From NCBI GenBank assembly GCA_019454045.1, contig SKCR01029108.1:47179-111178 (forward strand): DNA of 64,000 nucleotides. The letters are read 5' to 3'. How positions within the stretch are numbered: position 1 is the first letter of the stretch; every line of letters starts with the position of its first letter. A program made the position numbers and the translations under genes. The DNA comes from Zanthoxylum bungeanum. Its lineage: Eukaryota > Streptophyta > Magnoliopsida > Sapindales > Rutaceae. Positions 1 through 13,400 of this stretch are shown here, one piece after another. Under the pieces are notes generated by a model that saw only the letters and a list, made by a program, of their open reading frames with translations, searched no databases and was not told the origin of the DNA.

Positions 1-1377
1 ATGCATCTAATACACAAATGAACATAGCTTTTGAGAAGATCAAACATTACCTAGTAAGCTTGATACAGGATCCAATCTACTTCTCCTTTTTTGAAATTGT
101 TGGAGAACCTCCAAGGTGTTTCCAAGCTACCAAGCTTCACTTCAAGATCCAATCTTGATTTCTCCTAAATGAAATGTTGTAGAGACCTCACAAGCTTCTC
201 TAAACACTTCTCTAATTTAGGCTAATCTCTCTAGAATTTTCTTGTATTTTTACTTGTACTTGTAATTAAAACCTTCCTAAAGCTTGCTATTTATAGCAAA
301 ACTTAGACAATTTTTAATTAATAAAAGTTGTAATCAACTTTAAAGTGGGCTTAATCTAATTTGTCCAAATATGTATAATTAGGTGTGACTAATCTCCATT
401 GTCTCCCACTTTAATTTATTCTACTTAAATCAAGCCATTGATTAGTTAAATGTTTGCCACCTTGATTTAATCCAATTAAATCAAGCCAAAACCACATATT
501 ATTACATACTTACAATTACCATAATATACTCAAATGGTAGAGATAATTATGATTTTACAATTAAGCCCTTGTGTAATTATTGAATTAATCCAATTAATCC
601 AATTAGGTCAAAGTAAATAATCAATTTTATCCAATAACACTTGATTATCTTAGTTGATAATTATAATATCGAATATTATCTTTTATCAAAATTAATCGTC
701 TACCCAAGTGCTCAACGAGTATCTTCATATTGGGACTCTCTAAGTTTAGACACATTCGTTATATAAGCCTAGCTAATATGTACACAATTCGGCCACCTCT
801 GAATTCGCGAAGAACACGAATGACCTTTCTAAACTATACAAGTCGAGGTCATCACATATGTTTAATAATCCCTCTATCGTAGGCTATCTGACTTGTGCTT
901 AGGAAACATAGAATATATCGTCAAGTTTCCAAGGCGCACATCTCATGTCGACATATCCATGATTCTTCATAACTGATGCGATCTACCCTAGGTGATCCAC
1001 TTTGGCCAAAGATTTAAGAATCGTGACTTTACTTACATGGATACTTAAACCTCTTTTGGTACAAATACAGGCCAACGGATCCTATCTTGCTTCTCACTTG
1101 ATTACTGAGAGTATCGGTCCATACTCAACGAACATCTAGAGGCCAGACGATGAAAGGTTTCAGACATACATGGCATCAAAGTGTGGAGGATCTCACATAA
1201 AATCAATGTTATCCTATAGTCAAAGGATTACATATGCTACTCGACTCGAGGAGATTCCTATTGACGGTGGTGTGTACTTCCAACTATTAAGAATGACCTG
1301 TGAATCATACAATATTCGCTTCAATGAATACCCACATGTCTATACGAGTTTCCAAAACTCATGGTACATCGGGTTAA

Positions 1378-3313
1378 TGTTGGTTTCTACTATAGTCCCA
1401 AGATCATATTTAAGCAATGAAAAGAATGAATACTCAAGTGAAATAAGGCGGAAACACACTTACATTGAACGGATTTGAGATGTGTTGAGAAGAAAAATGA
1501 ACTCCAAGAATCCTTTATGGTATTCGGCCAAGGTCCAAGGTCCAAGTCCAAGCTCCAAGCTTTGTCTTTGTGATTCCAAGCTCCAAGGTTGGTTTCCCTA
1601 TCACCTTGTATTGATTCTTGAATGTGCTAGCAAGAGATGAAAGAAAACAATTTCCTTTCCTTGGTGGAGAAGCTCACGGCTTTAGCAAAATGGGAGAGAG
1701 AGAGAGATTTCAATTTTTTTTGTGTATTTGTTTTCTAAGAACAATAATGAAAAACCTTTACCAAATTTTGGTATATCTTTCAAAAAGTCAAACCAAAAAT
1801 TTGGAGCCAAAATTTGCATTAAAGCCTCACAACCACTTCTTTCATGAATAGTGACTGCATGTCAATCACCAAAAGTGAGTTGACATCTATCACTTGAATG
1901 ACGTGTGATGTCACGAGCGATGTGACTTGTGACCGCACTTGATTCTAAATCGGAGTGGCCTCGCAAACACATCCCGGGCTCGGGTTCGTTAATTCCGAAT
2001 TAACGAATTTTTCGTTGCGACGTAATTAAATCAAATTTAATTAAATAATTATGCCCAGCAAAATTACTATTCACGTCGCTAGTGAATTAACTCTAAATTA
2101 ATTCGTTAGCCCGAATTAAAATCTAATTTTAATTCCGTGTCGAAATCTAATTTCGTTTAATATATCGAATATATTATTTTATCGATTAATTCCAAATTAA
2201 TCGTTTCTCTCTCTTCCGTTAGTACTTTATCCCAGATAAAATATCTCTGTAATTAATCCAAGATTAATAATGTTCGAATCATACGTCATCGGTGAATCTT
2301 CGGGAAGCGACCCAAGAGATCCCTGCATATGTTGGCAGTAAATCCGGTCGTCGGACTATCCGAACACGTACGTACCTCGTACTACGTTTTTATCGATTTA
2401 TAAGACATGGTTGGCTTCTAGCAAAGCACCGTTCCTACCCAATTCTCCAGAAATATTCTTAATGGAATATATAATCTATATCGGGCGTAGTATACATAGT
2501 ATTGCGTATAGCGATCCAGTATCGAATGTCACATGCAAGGCCTGAGGCTGGAATAGTGTCTGCCCCGTACGAAGCATATATCGGATTACAAGCAACTAGT
2601 CTCTTTAAATCGGATAATCATGACCTTGTCATATTATCCCGATGGTTGCAACCATTTAGAGTACCAGTTATATATCCCTGCGTGATCATCATCTCCATAT
2701 GACTGAAGTGATACTTCCATCTTGACATTACACCCAATACACTACGATTCTCAATAAACCCAGAAGAGGCGTACACAGAACCTGTTAAAGTCCTGGATGA
2801 CCAAAACCAAAGGGTATCGATTGTCGCAAGTACTAGCGATGTAAGTCTCAGGTTAAGACCAAATACACCTACCCTGATGCGGATTCCCATAGACACATAT
2901 TCATACAACCAATGGGATTACGCGGGGTCTATCCAGAGCGAAGCTGTTTCCGTACCATCGGTAAACACAACCTTCTATCACACTTACATAACTATCCAAT
3001 ACTTAAATATATGAGAACTATGTCGTTACGCTTCCATAACATGCACAAGTGCGATACTAGTCTATTCCGCATTATCGATGTCCAGTCTCAATAATACTAC
3101 GACTAGGGATATTTAATAATTAAACCTTTATGTATTGATACTGTCTCATATCTTATAATCCGGAACTAATCATAGGGACTTTTATCATTTATATATATTA
3201 AGTAATCAAATTACAAAATGATAAAATGCAATTTCATTGCTACATAATTAATTTGTACAAAAACCACAATGTCTTTTACAAATAGTGACGCTATGGGTCA
3301 TAATTGTCTAACA
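1378..3313 (-). mobile_element. Family-A copia solo LTR (1,936 bp) with perfect target duplication
   Basis: The segment starts TGTTGGTTTCTA and ends GTCTAACA, matching the ends of the other family-A LTRs in this window. It is flanked by GTTAA at 1373-1377 and again at 3314-3318, a perfect 5-bp target duplication. Family-B LTR sequence resumes on either side. No internal region is present, so it is a solo LTR left by recombination between the two LTRs of a full element. On the plus strand it is inverted relative to its own sense. It contains the family-A hairpin block at about 1985-2275. Confidence 0.9.
2113..2203 (-). repeat. Hairpin train in the solo family-A LTR
   Basis: Successive inverted repeats each have a 3-base centre. 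GAATTAAAAT and its complement surround CTA at 2113-2135. CGAAAT and its complement surround CTA at 2141-2155. AATATAT surrounds CGA at 2159-2175. CGATTAATT surrounds CCA at 2183-2203. On the sense (minus) strand the centres read TAG, TAG, TCG and TGG. Similar inverted repeats occur on both sides of this stretch. Confidence 0.85.
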
Positions 3314-3604
3314 GTTAAACCATTGGAACTCCAATTCCAATATACGACATGTGCCAATCTTCTAAGTTACAGGAATTCTACCGTATTCCAAAACCAACGA
3401 CTAAGAATATTTACTTTAAGAATAGTTTACGCCTAGTGTCAAAACTATTCTAAGGTCGATGTCATTCTTAGTATATCTATACATCAATCTAATACGCATA
3501 ATGACAACACCATTAATAAGGTATGAAATGAAAAATGTAGTTATTTTATTATTAAATAATAAAATGTACAATTCGGATTGGCACTCCAAGCACCAACTCC
3601 ATCA

Positions 3605-3617
3605 AACTCCCACTTGC
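3605..3617 (-). promoter_or_regulatory. Polypurine tract of element B1
   Basis: The sense strand reads GCAAGTGGGAGTT immediately upstream of the LTR. This is the expected position and composition of the plus-strand DNA primer of an LTR retrotransposon. It aligns with the tract of element B2 at 10455-10469. Confidence 0.75.
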
Positions 3618-6600
3618 TTAGTGCCAAACTGGATGGTACCGCAGTCTCATCTCCTCCATATGTTTATCAAATAACATAGGAGCTAAGGTCTTGGTAAGCG
3701 GGTCTGCTATGTTTTCTTGTCCTTGAACCTTCAAGACCACTATGTCTTTTTGTTCAATAATCTCTCTAATTACGCTGTATTTCCTTACCACGTGTTTAGA
3801 CTTGGAATGCGCCCTCGACTCCTAAGCCTGCGCGATGGCTCCGTTATTATCACAGTATAATGGGATTGAATCTGTAATACTAGGCACAATGCCAAGTTCT
3901 GTGATAAAATTTCTAATTCAAACAGCTTATTTAGCAGCTTCTGAAGCCGCTATAAAATTCCGCCTCAGTGGTGGAATTAGCTGTTGAGCCTTGCTTTGAA
4001 CAATTTGAACAACGCCAACTAATCGCACCACCGTTAAGGGTAAATATATATCCTGATGTAGATTTTCTATCATCTGGATCTCCTTGGAAGTCGGAGTCTG
4101 TATAACCCTTAATTTGTAGCTCATCTTCTCCATATATCAGAAACTCATCCCTAGTACTCTTAAGATATCTCAGGATATGTTTCACGGCTATCCAATGATC
4201 ATTACCTGGATCAGATTGATATTGGCTGGTCACACTAACGCTGAAACTGATGTCAGGTCTAGTACACATGGCAAGTTAGACATCCTAACTCTCTCTTCCT
4301 CACATTGAGGTGCCCTTTTCTTCGAAAGATGTGTGTCGTATCGAAAAGGTACATTTACTGCCTTGCAGTTGGTAAAACTGTACCTTTCAAACATCTTGTC
4401 TATGTATGTCGATTGTGACAACCCTATAAGATTCCTAACTCTATCTCAGTAGAGCCTTATATCTAGTATATAGGAAGCTTCACCCATATCTTTCATGGAG
4501 AAGATCTTACAAAGGTGGGCTTTCACACTTTGCATCATACCTATATCATTCCCAACGATAAGGATGTCATCTACATACAAGACTAGGAAACTATCATGCT
4601 CCCACTCATTTTCTTATAAACACATGGTTCTTTCTTATTTTTGATGAATCTAGATAATCTAATTATCTCATCAAAATGACTATTTCAGCTTCGGGATGCA
4701 TGTTTAAGTCCATAAATAGACTTTTGGAGCTTACAAACTAAGTTTGAAGTCTAACTGGATAAGAAACCCTTTGGTTGTTCCATATAGATATCCTCTTCAA
4801 GTAATCCATTTAGAAAAGCAGTTTTCAAATCCATCTACCATATCTCATAGTCGTGATATGCAGTAATGGCTAAAAGAATCCTAATGGACTTTAGCATGGC
4901 TACTGGTTAAAAAGTTTCCTCATAATCAATCCCAATACGTTTAGTGTATCCTTTCACTACCAGTCGGGCCTTAAAGGTTTCCACCTTTCCATTGGGCCCT
5001 CGCTTCCTTTTGTAAACCCATTTATAACCTATAGGTTTAATTCATTCAGGAAGTTCAACTAAGTCACAGACTTGATTGGCATGCATTGAATCCATTTCGG
5101 ATTTTATGGCTTCCTGCCATTTTCCCGAATCGATATCCAATATCACTTCCTCATACGTAGTTGGATTTGTTTCCTCCAAGAAGAGAACATCAAGGCTCAC
5201 ATCAGATGTTAAAAACAGTCTCTCAGAAGGCCTTGATATTCTATTCGACATACGTAGAACCTGTGTTGTAGACCTTTCATCTATTTGGATCTCTGGTTCC
5301 ATCTCAGGTTCCTTAATATTGGGATCAAACTCATCAAGTTTAGTCTCTCTACAATTCGCACTTTCTCTCAAAAATTGCTTTTCAAGAAAAGTTACCAAGC
5401 GAACAACAAATACAATTCGTTGCTCAGAATTGTAGAATTGATATCTCATGGAATTATCAGAATATCCAACGAACCTACATTTATACCCTCATGGTGCTAG
5501 TTTATCCTGCTGTGTAATTCTAATGTATGCAGGACAACCCCAAATCTTTAAATGCTTAAGACTTGGATTTCTACCGTACCATATCTGATAGTGGGTCGTA
5601 GAAATAGCTTTCGATGGAACCCTATTAAGTATGTAGGCAGCAGTAAGTAAAGCGTAACCCTAAAGGTAATAAAGAAGATCTGTATAGCTCATCATTGTTC
5701 GCACCATATCCAATAAAGTATGATTTCTACGCTCAGACACTCCATTGTGTTGAGGTGTTCCAGGTGGGCTATATTGGGCGAGAATTTCATTCTCCTTTAA
5801 ATGATTTATGAATTCTTCACTCATGTATTCACCGCCTCGATCTGATCTAAGGCATTTGATGATTTATTGGTTTGTTTTTCTACTTCGTTTCGGAATATTT
5901 TGAACTTGTCAAATGTTTCTGACTTATGTTTCATCAGATAGACATATCCATATCTAGACTTGTCATCTGTGAAAGTCACAAAGTATGTGGAACCATCATG
6001 AGCGGCATGATTTAATAGACTACACACATCACTGTGTACTAGTTCAAGTAAATCTCCAGCACAGTGTCCAACACCTAGAAATGGGGCCTTTGTCATCTTT
6101 CCTTGGAAACATGCCTCAAAAATCGGATAAGAATCTAAGGTAAGATTTTCAATCAAACCATCATTTACCATTTGGATAGACGTCTAACACCAATGTGGCC
6201 TAATCTCATATGCCATAATTCAGTATTATTTAGTTCAGACTTCCTACTTGTATTTTTCTCTATATTAAAGACATATCTACATGTTTCCAAAACATAGTGA
6301 CCGTTTGATAAAGAACCTTCACATTTCAATAAATTTTATTTATCATACAAACATAAAATTGCATCTTTAATATTTATTTTATATCCCTCTTTAACTAATA
6401 TTGGTAGTGATATATTTTTTCTGATAATTGTGGGAACATAATAACAATCATGCAAATCTAATTTATATCCATTTGGGAGATCTAGAACAATTGTGTTCCT
6501 ATGGCCTTGACATCCAATGTCTCGCCATTGCCAACTCTAAGCTGGATCTCCCTTTTATTCAACCTACTTTTAACCCTAATTTTTTGCAGGGAATTGCAAA

Positions 6601-7512
6601 TATGAGTAGGACTGCCAGTGTCTAACACCCATCCACTATTTGCATCTAAGGCTAATGAGATGTCAATAATTGGAAAAATACAAAGCGTACATGAGGGTCC
6701 TATTTTTCCTTTTAGCTCTGAACAGTCCTTTTTCCAGTGTCCAGACTTCTTGTATTGTAGACAGTGATCACGAGCTACTTTCAGTTTTGCGCCTTTGCGC
6801 TTCTTGGAGTTTTTCTTTGATATTTTCTTTTTCCTCATCTTTTCTTTCTTTGACTTCTCATAAGTCTTTGAAGAGCCAGCTCCACTATGGAGATATAGTA
6901 TGGGGTTACCTTTCTTCAAATCTTGCTCCGCCGTACTTATCATGCTATGAAGTTCTTCGTATGTGGCTTGCATCAAGTGCATATGGAAATTTAATACAAA
7001 GTCAGCATAAGAACCAGGCAAAGAAGACAGAATCAAATTACGGCCCAGCCGTTCATCAAACAAAATGTCATGTCGTTCCAGATATCGAATCTAGTCTATC
7101 ATGTTCAAAACATGAGTGCTGACAGCTCCTCCCTCCTTGAGTTCAGTACGGAATAATTCCTTACACCTTCGATAAAGTTTCATCTCTTGATTTTCCTCGA
7201 ACAACTCCTTGAGTGTTCGCATGATGCTCCAAGCATCTGGCACTTCAATGTACTGTCTCAGAAAATCTGGAATCATCGATCCCAAGATGTAGGATTTCAC
7301 CTTCAGGTTATCATCCTTCCATCTATCAAAAGTTTCTCGCTCTTCTAGAGTGGGTCAGGATCGATATCAACAGGCAGTGGATTGATCATGGCATAAGTCA
7401 ACTTTTCATACTCCAAGACAAGACGCATGTTTATTTCCCATTCGAAATAGTTCTCAGCTTCTTTTAGCTTATTGGAATCCAAAAGTTTCATCAATGGATT
7501 AGCAGCAACCAT
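3618..7512 (-). pseudogene. Ty1/copia gag-pol polyprotein of element B1, broken by frameshifts and stops
   Basis: Copia polyprotein in the usual order gag, protease, integrase, reverse transcriptase, RNase H. Gag begins at the ATG at 7512 with MVAANPLMKLLDSNKLK and soon meets a stop near 7346. The gag core continues at 7091-7300, and the nucleocapsid lies in the 6482-7063 segment. The zinc knuckle has lost its second cysteine (CLQYKKSGHWKKDC). The protease motif WVLDTGSPTHICNS is present. Integrase is at 5821-6171 with HSDVC and FTDDKSRYGYVY. The linker is at 5042-5449. RNase H is at 3931-4269 with GYTDSDFQGDPDDRKSTSG, and the end (ADPLTKTLAPMLFDKHMEE) stops at 3618-3620. Many frameshifts make it non-functional. 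Its order and strand match the flanking LTRs. The copia clade is not assigned. Confidence 0.9.
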
Positions 7513-8050
7513 CTACAAGACAATTTTTGAGTAGTAGCAGAACAATTTTCATTTTAAAAGTGGTAACACTAATTGATTAAAGAATTTTAAATCTATTAAT
7601 GCCCTCCCACTACTTTGCGTAATTCGGTAATCTCCCTTAACGGAAAAATAGAAATTGACTATCAAAATTTATAGCGGGAAGTGGATCCCATGACATTTAC
7701 TTCAGCCTCACACTAATAATGATATTGGCCTTTATAAACTCATTAGGTATACCTCAAGGGTCAATCACTTCATGTGGCTCCTAGTTTAGTCCTGAACCAT
7801 TTCTTATCCTCACACTAATGATGATATTGGATTAAGACATGTTCTAGGTGTATACTTGTCAATGTGCACTAATGAGCTCCGTATGTAAACCCTCACACTA
7901 ATGACGATATTGGGTGATTGCGTTAACTCATCACGCTACATCTAATGTTTTACCGGAGCGACCTAAGTTCCGAGCATTTATATCCTCACACTAATGACCA
8001 TATTGAATATAAGTATTAAGAACCCATTCATCTCCGTATTGACAAGACGG
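7513..8050 (-). other. 5' untranslated leader of element B1, with a four-fold repeat
   Basis: Non-coding leader between the gag start and the putative 5' LTR. It contains four copies of a motif close to CACTAATGATGATATTGG, beginning near 7706, 7808, 7891 and 7984, so spaced 83-102 bp. The leader of element B2 has the same overall layout but its repeats have diverged. No canonical initiator-tRNA-Met primer site (TGGTATCAGAGC) is found at the LTR junction. Confidence 0.6.
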
Positions 8051-10454
8051 TGTAGGGGTTTTAGGGGCATAATTCGGTAACGCAGCGGAAGCGGTGGAAA
8101 ATCGTATTTTCCGATTTCAAAAATTTTTTCTCGGATTAATTAAATAAACATATTTATTTAATATTCCAATAATCAAATTATGAAATAAAATTCAATAAAT
8201 CATATTTAGGTGAATTTACCAAATCACCCTTACTTGGTATTTTTGTCCATTTTAGTCCGAAATTGATCAAATCAATTTTGAATGATTCTAAATCATTTCT
8301 AAGATGAACTTAACATGTTCAAAACATCAAAACACCAAAAGCAACAAAATCCCCAAATTCTACTCACTTGGCCGAATGCATGCATAGGTGGGCATTTTGT
8401 CTATTTGGTCATTTCATGTCTCAAAACACATCAAGATGTAATCCAATCAACATGAAACTTTATATGCATCATATACACATCCAAATACACAACATATATG
8501 AAAATCCCCAAATTTGGAATTGGTCATGAAGCCTAATTTTTCAATTTCATCAAATTGGAACAAATTAGACCAAATAGTTTAAATCAATTACTTTAATCAT
8601 CATTCTTCCATCCAATCCAAGTCTCAACACAATGAAACAACTCAAGATCAAATCTAGGTCATTTAAGAGTGGGTCAATAACTCTAGATTAGCAACATGGT
8701 TTCCAAAACCTTAAAAGAAAGCTTATAACTACAATAGTCACAATCTTCCTTCATCAAACATGCTCAACACTTCCATCAAAACTTCCATAAAAAAAAAACA
8801 CAAAGAATAAAGAAAGAAATAACCTAAGAACATCATATGTTAAAGCCTAGATCCTAAGGAACATTTTCCTTACTAATAGCAAGTTGAAGAAACTTACTAA
8901 AATCCAAGCTTTCTTTGATTTTTGTCTTTCTTTCTCACAAGCTTCTTATGTTTCTTTAATGGAGTTTTTCTTTTGTAAAGTGTATTAGGTTAAAAATAAA
9001 AGAAATGAAAAACAATATATACTTGTACAAGATTTTCCTTGGCCGAAAATGCTAAAGCCAAATACAAGTTTATTAATTTCATTTTCATTTCACTTTAATT
9101 TAGTCAACTTGCATAAATATCCAAATAACACTTTATTAGATATTTAATTAAGTCAAAAAAGGCAACTAATATCTTTACATCAAATATCCTAATGTAAGAT
9201 ATTTATATTTAATTAATTTAATCATTTAACAATTAAATAATCAATTAATTAATCAAATACAAATATATTAAATATGTATAATATACATTAAATATTAAAA
9301 ACATATATTCATTTAGGATATAAGTCAAATAACTCATTTTGACTATTAATTAATGTGCATTTAAATTAATCAAGTATTAAATGTAAATACACAATAATTA
9401 GGCAAATGATTATCTAGTCCCTTTAGCACGTATCTTGCGTTTAACCTTTAAACGACTTTATAAATAATCAATATTATTTATTAATGTTGCTCTAGTGCTC
9501 TACGAGTATGTTTCATTATTGAGACTCTCTAGATTCAGGTATATCCGTCACGAAATCAAATTTCATGTCCATAATCTATCCACCCGTAGATTATGACGAT
9601 CACGGATAATCTCGCTGAACCATACAGGTCGAGGTCATGGCAAATGTATAATTCCTCCGTCACAGGTATCCGGATAAATCCCAGAGATATATATGTATAT
9701 GTCAAATCTCTACGGGGATTATCCAGTCGACTATTCTATTAGCAATCTCTAAAAGAATGTTAGAACTGGCTTCTAAACTTTACCACGGGCCCATGGTTTT
9801 ATCTGATTGCTAATCATATGGACTACCTATGCTCTGATACACAGAACTGACGGATCCTGTCTTTGATACACATAGGACACCCTGAGGATCTGTCTACACC
9901 CAACGAACAGGCGGAGGTCTGATCTAAATAGATCGGCGACGTGACTGCCATCTAAGTGTAGAAGATGTCTCATGTGCCCACAATGGCATCTCAAGTGTAA
10001 GAATCACAAGTGCTACTTAACCCGAGAAGATTCTTATTGACGCTGGTGTACCATCCATTAAGAATCTTCGGTGAGTCGTTCAGTGTTTATCCGCTATAAA
10101 CACCTACACGTCTATACTAGTCTCCAAGACTAATGGTTCATTGAAAAACCATTGGAATCATATATTCCAGTATACGACATGTACAAGTCTCAACGGTTTT
10201 ACTATACTGACCAAGTAGTGTAAACCTTGACCAGGAACAATCTGAGAATGACAACATCATGATACTACTCAATGTCAGTTGCGACGCTTTTGCAACAGTA
10301 CCATGACTAATCATCTAAGGTCATTACGTATTTACCATTTAATAAGATTATTATATTATAGAAACTACATATATTATTCATAATAATAATGTTTTACATA
10401 AGTATTCAAAATAAATACAACCGGGAATTGGCGCTCTGAGCACCAACCCCAACA
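8051..10454 (-). mobile_element. Family-B copia LTR (about 2.4 kb) shared between elements B1 and B2
   Basis: The right end is well supported: on the sense strand TGTTGGGGTTGGTGCTC begins the LTR directly after the polypurine tract of element B2, and the same start occurs at 59206. The left end is placed at TGTAGGGG (8051), where similarity between the two element leaders stops; this gives TG...CA ends. The LTR is the 3' LTR of B2 and, by position, takes the place of the 5' LTR of B1. Because B1's other LTR is much diverged, this looks like a recombinant or an adjacent pair that share one LTR. No coding sequence is seen inside. Confidence 0.65.
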
Positions 10455-10469
10455 AAATCTCCCACTTGC
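10455..10469 (-). promoter_or_regulatory. Polypurine tract of element B2
   Basis: The sense strand reads GCAAGTGGGAGATTT directly before the LTR start TGTTGGGG. This position and composition are typical of a plus-strand primer. Confidence 0.85.
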
Positions 10470-10492
10470 TCTAGTGCCAATATCGATTGTAT

Positions 10493-13400
10493 CTATACCC
10501 ATCGACTCCATGTGTTAACAAACAGCTTCAGAGGTATGGCCTTCGTCAGCGAGTCTGCTACATTATCTTCACTCGGTACCTTGCACACGACAATATCCCC
10601 TCGCGACATGATCTCTCGAATGATGTGGTACTTGCGTTCCACATGCTTCGACTTCTGATGCGCCCTCGGTTCCTTTGCTTGCGCAATGGCTCCAGTATTA
10701 TCACAGTATAACGGAATCACATTCTCGATGCTTGGGGCAACTCCCAATTCTGTGATAAAGTTCTTTATCCACACAGCCTCTTTTGCAGCTTCAGAAGCTG
10801 CAATATATTCCGCCTCAGTGGTGGAATCTGCTGTCGATCCCTGTTTGGAACTCTTCCAACAAACTGCACCTCCGTTAAGGGTAAAGACAAATCCAGATGT
10901 AGACTTTCTATCATCGGGATCCGATTGGAAATCGGAGTCTGTATACCCATTAACCTGCAGTTCGTTTCCTCCATAAATTATTAACTTTTCCTTGGTACCT
11001 TTAAGATACTTTAGGATATGTTTAATGGCCATCTAATGGTCATTACCTGGATTGGAATGATATCGACTAGTTACGCTAACAGCGAAACTGATATCAGGCC
11101 TCGTACATAACATGGCATACATTATGCTACCCAAACATGAAGCATAAGGTTGGTTAGACATTCTAACCTTCTCATCTTCTGTTTGTGGACACATCGTCTT
11201 AGAAAGATGAATCTCATGTCTGAACGGTATGTTTGCTGTCTTAAAGTTACCAAAACTATACCGCTCTAAGATCTTATCTATGTACGTTGATTGGGATAAC
11301 CCAATCAGCCTCCTTTGTCTATCTCTATAGAGTTTTATCCCTAAAACATAGGAAGCTTCTCCCAGGTCCTTCATGGAGAAATTCTTACAGAGATACGCTT
11401 TGACGCTTTGTAACATACCTAAATCATTCCCAATGATTAGGATGTCATCAATCCATATAGGACTAAAAATACGACCATGCTCCCACTGGCCTTCTGATAC
11501 ACACAGGATTCTTCCGAATTCTTGAGAAAACCAGACGATCTAATAATCTCGTCGAATCGAAGATTCCAACTTCGTGAAGCTTGTTTAAGTCCATTAATGG
11601 ACTTCTTAAGCTTACATACCATACCCGAGGTTTCGCTGGACGCGAAACCTTCTGGCTGTTCCATATAGATTTCTTCATCAAGAAATCCATTTAGAAAAGC
11701 CGTTTTGACATCCATTTGCCAAATCTCGTAGTCATGATACACAGCTATAGAAAGCAAAATCCGAATAGACTTAAGCATTGCTACTGGTGAAAAGGTTTCA
11801 TCGTAGTCGACGCCAGGTCGCTGCATGTAACCTTTTGCTACCAGTCGAGCCTTGTAAGTTTCAACCTTACCATCAGGCCCTCGCTTCCTCTTGTAAACCC
11901 ATTTACAATAGATAGGAACAATTCCTTAAGGAAGCGGAACCAAGTCCAAAACTTGATTCTCAAGCATTGAGTCTATCTCGGATTTCATGGCACTTTGCCA
12001 TTTCACGGAGTCGATGTCCAACATCGATTCTCTATAGGTGAAAGGATCTATCTCTTCAACTAAGAGAACATCCAGACTCTTTTCTTGTATCAAATACAAG
12101 CGTTCAGGAGGTCTAGATACCATTTCTGACCTACGAAGTGTGTGTGTTGAAGGTCCTTCATCTACTTGAACTTCAGGTTCCTCCGTTGGTTCGTTGTTTT
12201 CAGGTTGGACTTCACCAAGCTCAACATGTCTATGATTACCACCTTCTGACAAAAATTCTACTTCTAGAAATTTTGTGAAGCGAGCTACGAACACATTTCG
12301 ATGCTCGGTATCATAGAACAGATATCCCCTCGTATTCGAAGGATATCCGAAAAACCTAAACTTTTTCCCTCGAGGCGAAAGCTTATATTGCTGAGTCACC
12401 CTGACATAGGCAGGACAACCCCAAACCTTAATATAATTAAGATTTGGTCTCCTACCAAACCATATCTGATACGGAGTCGTAGGAACAGCTTTTGAAGGAA
12501 TCTTGTTCAAAAGATGTGTGGCTGTTAAGAGAGAGTAGCCCCATAAATAATAGGGCAAATCTGTGAAACTCAACATTGATCGGACCATATCCAATAAAGT
12601 CTGATTTCTCCTCTCAGACACTTCATTGTGCTGTGGAGTACCTGGAGGAGTATATTGAGCGAGAATCCCATTCTCCTTCATATAATCCATGAACTCACCA
12701 CTCATATATTCGCCGCCTCGATCTGATCGAAGGCATTTAATATATTACCAGTCTGTTTTTCTACTTCATTTCGGAACTCTTTGAAATTTCAAAGGTTTCC
12801 GATTTATGTCGCATCAAATAGACATAACCGTACCGTGACAGATCATCGGTAAAGGTAACGAAGTACGAATAACCACTGTGAGCAGTTTGACTTAGTGGAC
12901 CACATACATCAGAATGTACAAGTTCCAGTAAGTTAATGGCACGATGTCCAACACCAGAAAATGGGGCTTTGGTCATTTTACCCTGAATACAGGATTCACA
13001 AGTTGGATAGGATTCAATGGTAAGATCTGGTATCAAACCATTCCTAACCAATTGGGTAAGGCGTTTAACGCCGATGTGACCAAGTCTCATATGCCAAAGT
13101 TCAGTATTATTAATTACAGGTAAACTACGTTCATTAACTCCAGTATTTCATATATCTTTTGAAGTTTGGAATGTATAATGACCATGCTGGTTTGGACAAC
13201 AAAGGATCTGAATATTATTACTATCATATAAATATAAAGAACTGTTCTTAATATTAATACAAAAGCCTTCTAAATCCAATACAAAAAGTGATATAATATT
13301 AGCTACACATCCAGGTACAAAATGGCATTCATTTAACAAAAATGTCCCATTCGGCAATGAATCTCGCATACTCCCACTGCAACTGCATCCAAAGAGTCTC

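Larger units (their letters stand above)
1..3604 (-). mobile_element. Family-B Ty1/copia LTR (3' LTR of element B1), cut by window edge and by a nested solo LTR
   Basis: This is the downstream LTR of the minus-strand copia element whose polyprotein ends at 3618. Its right boundary at 3604 lies directly beside the polypurine tract. The boundary matches the better preserved family-B LTR ends at 10454 and 59206, where the terminal bases on the sense strand are TGTTGGGG. Here the last bases read CATCA instead of CAACA, a point change. The LTR is split by a family-A solo LTR at 1378-3313, so family-B sequence occupies 1-1377 and 3314-3604. Its left end lies outside the window. It is clearly diverged from the second family-B LTR at 8051-10454, so the two are probably different subfamilies. 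Confidence 0.75.

Noticed and set aside
5076..5435. 119-codon plus-strand frame opposite the B1 polyprotein
   Set aside because: Antisense shadow of the copia integrase-RT linker.
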